Of a stretch of DNA of 38,599 nt, positions 33,652 through 38,599 are shown one piece after another. Each line of letters begins with the position of its first letter. Positions within the stretch are counted from its first letter, which is position 1. The stretch covers positions 1,882,755-1,921,353 of the forward strand of contig PJRA01000412.1 in NCBI GenBank assembly GCA_016987375.1, written 5' to 3'. A program made the position numbers and the translations under genes. The stretch is from Brachionus koreanus (taxonomy: Eukaryota > Rotifera > Eurotatoria > Ploima > Brachionidae). The notes below the pieces were generated by a model. The model was not told where the DNA came from. It did no database searches and saw only the letters and a list, made by a program, of their open reading frames with translations.

Positions 33652-36600
33652 CTATGCTTTGATAGCTCCATTAATTTTTCTCTCAATTTCGGCACAATAT
33701 TTATCCGGTATTCCCGCCATTCTAAAATCATAATTTAATTAAAATTGCATGTGCATTTATTGAAGTATTTTTATTCTTTTGTTAAAATCAAACAAAGATA
33801 AAAGTGTCACTCTTAATTATTATATTATTTTAAATTCTTTCTCTCAAAAACATAGACTAGTATTAATTTCTGACAATAAAATGTACTCAATTTCTTTTAT
33901 TAACATATTTTGGATATTAGACGTTAAATTAAACTAACTCTGATTAATTAACCAGTACTAAAACGACATCCTGCCATTTTAAAAAATTTAATAGACACAA
34001 ATTTTGTGATTTATTTGTTGCGTGTCAAGCACAGCTATCTTTCTAAGTTATTGTTTTAACACAGCATAGGAAAATCACTTAAGCTCATACTGATAGAACA
34101 AATTTGTTCTAACTTTTCTTATTAATTAGCGCTTCTTTCTAAAGAGATCTCAAGCATGCATATTTATGAAAAAAATTCCTTTGTCTGGCTCAAATTTAAG
34201 AATAGATAACATTTTTGGATGCATAAATAATTCAATTATAGTGTTAGTAGCGATGGCTAGACCATTTCTTATAGTTATTTATGAAAAAAAATAGTATTGA
34301 ATTGACCAAATAATTAAAAAAATTAATCAAAATTAAATTTCTTTTAGTTTTGTAAACGATTTTTATCTTATAAGAGGCCTAAAATATTGAAAAAAATAAA
34401 CATTAAGATGAATTATCAATCTTTTTTTTTCATTAATAAAATAAAATAGCGGAAATTAAGAACCATAATAAAAAAAATTAATACTCAACTTTGAAAATGC
34501 GATTAAAAATGACAAAAACAAATAAAAAAAGAGTTAATAATCAATTCAAAAAATCATCTTAGTTCACCTTCACCCTAAGAAATCGTCACTTTTATCTTAA
34601 TAAATTAGAGGCACCTATTGATAAATTCTCCAGACTCACAAATTGTACATAATTTGAATTTTAACATTTTAATCTTTTCTACATATTTAAAATTTTGTAT
34701 TTACAATTTTACGTAGCAATTAGGTTCAAACGAAGGCGAAAGCCATTCGGACGAATCTGGGGACCCCCCTAAATTATATTTTTAATAAATAAAAATTTTA
34801 ACAAATTACAATTTATTCTATCATAAAGGCCAGTTGACCAGCAATTTTATTGATTTATAAAATCTAATTTCTTTTCAAAAAAGCTTCTTAATTCCAATTC
34901 TGTAAAAGATACTTAATTAAAAGTTCGGCCAAAATGGCAAGTTGAATTTTTTAGGAAAAAGCATTTGAAATCTTGATCTTGAACTTTACTAAAATTTTAT
35001 ATAAACTGGTCACAAAAAAGTAAAGACACATAAATCTTATATTTTGTTTGAAAACAGCAAATATTTTCAAAACATTGATTTATATCACATTTTTATATAA
35101 AATAAAAAGAAAATAGGTCCGAAAATTTAGTTGCTTTTTATTTATAAAACTGGTGAAAAAATCTTCAATCGTTCGCGCGTAGTAAAACTATCTGAATTTC
35201 ATAAAACCGACTTTAAATTATTAATATGTATACTTTAAAACCATAAAAACCTTTTTTGACTCAATTAATTTTTTTATCTTAAAAATAAACAATTAAAAAT
35301 AAAAATTTTTTATCTTACAAAAAAAGTGGTCTCAACAATTTGTTCAGAATTTTGTCTAGTCTGTAAAAAAAATTAGAGATTTTGTGGTCAAGTTGCGGAA
35401 GAGATACAAAAAAAAACTGAAAAAACCCAAAATTTTACTATTTTTTTCAAAAAATTACTGAAAGAAAATAACCCATTATTTGCAAAGATAAAAAAATTAC
35501 AAATATTAATTACAAAATTTATATAGCTCATCAATAAATTTTTGTATTTTTACATATACTTTTTTTGTTATTTGGTTTTTTATCTTTTTTTTTAAACTTA
35601 AATATTTTATGTAATAATTTGATATTTTTTTCCAAATTAAAATTATATAATTCTCAAGGTTTTGTAGCTAAACTTTTAAATCTGAATCATGAGAATTGCA
35701 TGTTTAAACCAGACAAAATATATTTGTCGTCATTTTTACTCAAAATGAACTCAAATTATAAGCTGCCTCAAACGATTCAGGTGTTTGATTAGTACAATTT
35801 AAAATTAAGTATTTTTTTTTAAATTTTACAAAAACTAAAATTTACTTGAGCTCTTCTAATTTCTTCTTTTTTATTTCGTCTAATTTTGCTCGTCTCATCT
35901 TGGCTTCTTCATCCAATTTAATACCTTCTTCGAAAAATTTTCTTCTATCCTGAATGCGCTGAACTTCATTTGATCTAATTTGTTTTTGCAAATTTTCACT
36001 ATAATTTTTTTGTCTTAGACGAGCTTTCTCCTCTTCACTTCTTTCTTTTTCGGCCAATTCTAATTGAGCTCTAGGAAAGTAAATTTTTAAAAAGTTTAAA
36101 TTAATTGATCGTAGAGCATACTTGAGAACTTTCTGGAACTCAGATCTTTCCTTGGCTGCCTCTACTGCCAAATAATGCTCTTTGTTCTTGACTTGCCATT
36201 CTCTGGCAAGTCTCATTTCTTCTTCAATTTGCTTCTTTTTCATAGCCTCAAACTTTTCTTGTTCTCTCCATTCACGTTCTTTTCTTTCCTGTTCTCGTTT
36301 AGCTCTCAAAGCATCCTTTTCGGCTTGCAAATCTCGGGCTCTTTCTTGCAAGGCTCTTAGTCTGGCAACTTCTTTTTCTTTTTCGATGCGCTTTCGTTCT
36401 TGCTCAGCTTCGTAAGCAGCATCTCGTGCTGCCTTTTCTTTTTGATATTCCAACACTTTTATATCTGCTATTATGTCTTGTTGCTTGCGAAGCTCCTTTT
36501 GTTTTTCCATTTCACGGTTGGCGGCCAAAAGATCGTTCTTTTTAAATAAATACAAGCTAATTGAATAATTTTATTTGGCATATTTAAAATATTACGGCTA

Positions 36601-37883
36601 GTTTTTTTTGTGTTTCTTTTCTACGTTTAACTTCTTCCCAATCTTGAGATTGTAGCTCTTCAAGATATTTGTTCATTGCTTCGTTTTCTTGTTCTTTCAT
36701 TTCCTCTTTGATTAGCTTTTCTTGACGGTTTTCTTCTATCTGTTTTCTTATTACTTTTGCTCCTCTGTAAAAATTTAAAATTAAAACAAAAAAAAAAAAG
36801 CACAAAATTAAAATTTTGTCAATTACTCTAGCTTATCTTGTTTTCGCTTTTTATCAATTTCTTCTTGAATCTTGATAGAGTTTAATCTGTCCAATTCCAT
36901 CATTTGGTCAAGTCTTTTATCTTCGACCTTAACTTCTTTTTTGATTTGTTTCTTTTCCAACACTTGAGCATCTCGGATAGCATGAACTTTCGCGTTTAAA
37001 ATCAACTAAAATTTTGTTTAATTTAAAAATTAAATTTTTTTTTTAATTTAAAAAAAAAACTATTTTTACTTCATTCAAACGCTTTATTTCGTCTTCATCC
37101 TCTTGGCGCATTTCATTAGCTTTTTTTAGCAAATACTCGGCTTCCTCTTTGGCAAGCTCATCGATTTCGTCCAACTTTTCATTTTTTTTTCGCTCATTGT
37201 CAAATTTTTGTATGACTTTTTTTCTCTCACTCATTTCTCTCTAAAATTTTTGAATAAATTTCAAAAAATTTACACTCAAAAATTTGAAGTCAGTTTAAAG
37301 TACCATAATTCGATTTTGTTCCTCTTCTTTTTCTTGTTTCTCCTTTTCAAGCATTTCTTTAGTCTTGTAATTACAGCTTTGCAATAATCGGTTGTAGGTG
37401 CCCTTGTCAATTACAATTGGTTGAGTTCCGCTGTCTTCAGGCACTCTAGAAAAAAATAATTAGGAAATAAATTTGAAATTTTAGCAAGCTACAATATTTC
37501 TCTGATTAAATCCTTGGTTATGTGTCTGATATACTCTTTTTGTGGTTTTCTTAGGTTTTTTTCAGACGATGACTTGTCAAAAGCAGCACGTGAATCAACA
37601 TTGTTAGCTAAGTTAATTTTTGTCAATTAGAAAAACTATTTTTGTGTCAATTTTACTTGATTTGTTTTCTCGCATTTCCTGGGCCTGTTTGATTCGGTTC
37701 GGCGTGCCAAATAGGTTTTCGTCAACCTCTGATCTCGTGGCAATTGTTCGATAACGTCTGGAGCAGCGTTTAGAGCCATGGGAACTAATCGAACTTGGCG
37801 CTGAGCTTACACTATGTGACTGAATCAAAACAAAACAATAAGCAATTAATCATTCTTTTTTTTTTAATTAAATATTTTACCAT
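33652..37883 (-). CDS. CFAP45: CFAP45, axonemal doublet microtubule inner protein
   Basis: Ten exons on the minus strand: 37883-37881 (ATG only), 37819-37657, 37607-37493, 37445-37304, 37240-37070, 37005-36827, 36764-36596, 36537-36122, 36070-35846, 33721-33652. Total 1653 nt, 550 residues, essentially the length of human CFAP45 (551), with phase kept throughout. Diagnostic stretches: RYRTIATRSEVDENLFG near the N-terminus, ITKDLIREILVPEDSG, LILNAKVHAIRDAQVLEKKQ, EKEVARLRALQERARDLQAE, LDEIKKKKLEELK and the terminal GIPDKYCAEIERK. The middle is one long charged coiled coil (trichohyalin/plectin-homology type). Family role: lies inside doublet microtubules of motile cilia and flagella and binds adenine nucleotide, supporting ciliary beating. 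The last exon was found from its match to the conserved C-terminus, otherwise the frame would stop at TAA 35842. The first exon is the least certain part. Confidence 0.93.
33722..35845. other. Large last intron of CFAP45 with a CATTCGGAC-like repeat
   Basis: The 2124-bp intron contrasts with 47-64 bp for the other eight. No gene inside. At 34723-34770 it holds CAAACGAAGGCGAAAGCCAT then TCGGACGAATCTGGGGACCC, related to the cores of repeats at 29722 and 30111. The 75-codon plus-strand frame at 35565-35792 has no recognisable feature. Confidence 0.7.
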
Positions 37884-38500
37884 CTTTAATAATTCGAAAA
37901 TTGCAGATAATTTTTTGTCTATTGAATAAAAATTTTTTTTAGAAAAAATTATCAGTTATCGATAATTATTTAATTGGCTAAACTAATAAACAAAGCTATA
38001 ATGATTATTATATATAAGAAAATTATAGATTCTGAAAAGCAACATAAAAAGAAAATAGTTAGAAAAAATAGAGTTTGACGTTGCTTGGTTACTTGAATTT
38101 TAATCAAATAGAATAAAATACCTTCAACTTGAATCTTGTTACTAAAGCTGAAAAAGCTTGATTATAATATTATGGCTTTTTGGTGAGGCTTAAAAATATT
38201 GCAAAAATTTAAATAAAAGTATGTTTTTTTTTCTATTCTCTTTTGAATAAATTAAAAACAAAAATTTAGTTCTAATAAATTAAAAGTTAATTTTATTAAA
38301 AATTACGAAATTTAAGTTAAAAATAAGCTACTTACAAGTATTTGATAAAATTTTACTAATATTCACGTAAATAAAAAAATTCAAATTTTTTAATTTTTTT
38401 CTAAAGAAAATTTTACTAGGACATCTTAACAAAATTGAATTAAAAATGGATATTTTTCGAGACCAAATGTACTAAATATAAATTTTGTTCTTATTAAATT
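37884..38500. other. CFAP45 upstream region
   Basis: AT-rich DNA upstream of the CFAP45 start codon, with the X-box-like site at 38080-38092 as the only recognisable signal. No ORF of note. Confidence 0.5.
38080..38092. promoter_or_regulatory. Degenerate RFX/X-box-like site upstream of CFAP45
   Basis: GTTGCTTGGTTAC shares its first nine and last two bases with the perfect X-box before ANKMY1 (GTTGCTTGGCAAC) but has a degenerate right half-site. It lies about 200 bp upstream of the CFAP45 start codon. CFAP45 is a motile-cilium gene, so an RFX input is expected. Confidence 0.45.
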
Positions 38501-38599
38501 TTTTTTTTTGACCCTATTCTATCCTAGTGGATAATGGGGAGGAGCTCATCTCCTTTTCAAGTACCTTTTTGAGCAACAGCTCCGATCTTACACAGAGGC
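38500..38599 (-). mobile_element. 3' end of a retroelement (poly(A) and GC-rich 3' UTR), cut by window edge
   Basis: A poly-T run at about 38499-38509 is followed by GC-richer sequence (GACCCTATTCTATCCTAGTG, then GGGGAGGAGCTCATCTCC) unlike its surroundings. Read on the minus strand this is a 3' UTR ending in poly(A), like the LINE at 21777. The body would lie beyond the right edge. No coding sequence is visible, so the assignment rests on layout and composition. Confidence 0.5.

Noticed and set aside
35565..35792. 75-aa plus-strand ORF in the CFAP45 intron
   Set aside because: Leu/Phe/Asn/Lys-rich with no domain or splice context. It lies inside an intron bounded by strong CFAP45 exons.
36175..36415. 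Two Ser/Phe-rich plus-strand ORFs opposite CFAP45
   Set aside because: They are the complement of the charged coiled-coil codons and are shadows.

Overview
The window is animal nuclear DNA. It is strongly AT-rich, and its genes are cut by many tiny GT-AG introns (mostly 47-69 bp) plus a few large introns loaded with transposons. Gene content (a BSX homeobox gene, the ciliary doublet protein CFAP45, the MORN/ankyrin/MYND protein ANKMY1, an unconventional myosin, a membrane C-type lectin-like protein) points to a bilaterian. The small introns and base composition suggest a small spiralian such as a rotifer or flatworm; that placement is inference. One 812-bp run of N (15782-16593) is an assembly gap.

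Layout. 185-1774 (minus): N-terminal half of a myosin motor, cut by the left edge, with a doubtful extra first exon at 2023-2294. 2340-7267: gene desert. 7268-8056 (minus): single-exon C-type lectin-like membrane protein. 10238-19014 (minus): one 13-exon gene, ANKMY1, assembled by hand. Its exons sum to 3270 nt (1089 codons plus stop) and every junction keeps phase. Its large introns hold a GC-rich foldback element (12268-12764) and a LINE fragment interrupted by the gap (about 15555-16735). 21777-27607: a transposon cluster with a nearly full-length Jockey-like LINE (minus), an older relative beside it, a TA-flanked inverted-repeat element, an RTE-like reverse transcriptase relic and a short copy of a LINE tail. 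27610-31080: no gene, but two related short repeats. 31091-32621 (plus): BSX homeobox gene in three exons. 33652-37883 (minus): CFAP45 in ten exons totalling 1653 nt (550 aa), with its last 70-nt exon separated by a 2.1-kb intron. The right edge carries the 3' end of another retroelement.

How it fits together. No operon or shared pathway links all the genes. The clearest functional link is between CFAP45 and ANKMY1. Both have an RFX/X-box-like 13-mer about 200-230 bp upstream of the start codon: a perfect site for ANKMY1 (19243-19255) and a degenerate one sharing its first nine bases for CFAP45 (38080-38092). This suggests co-regulation as ciliary genes. The most unusual material is the set of foldback repeats, two of them with candidate target-site duplications.
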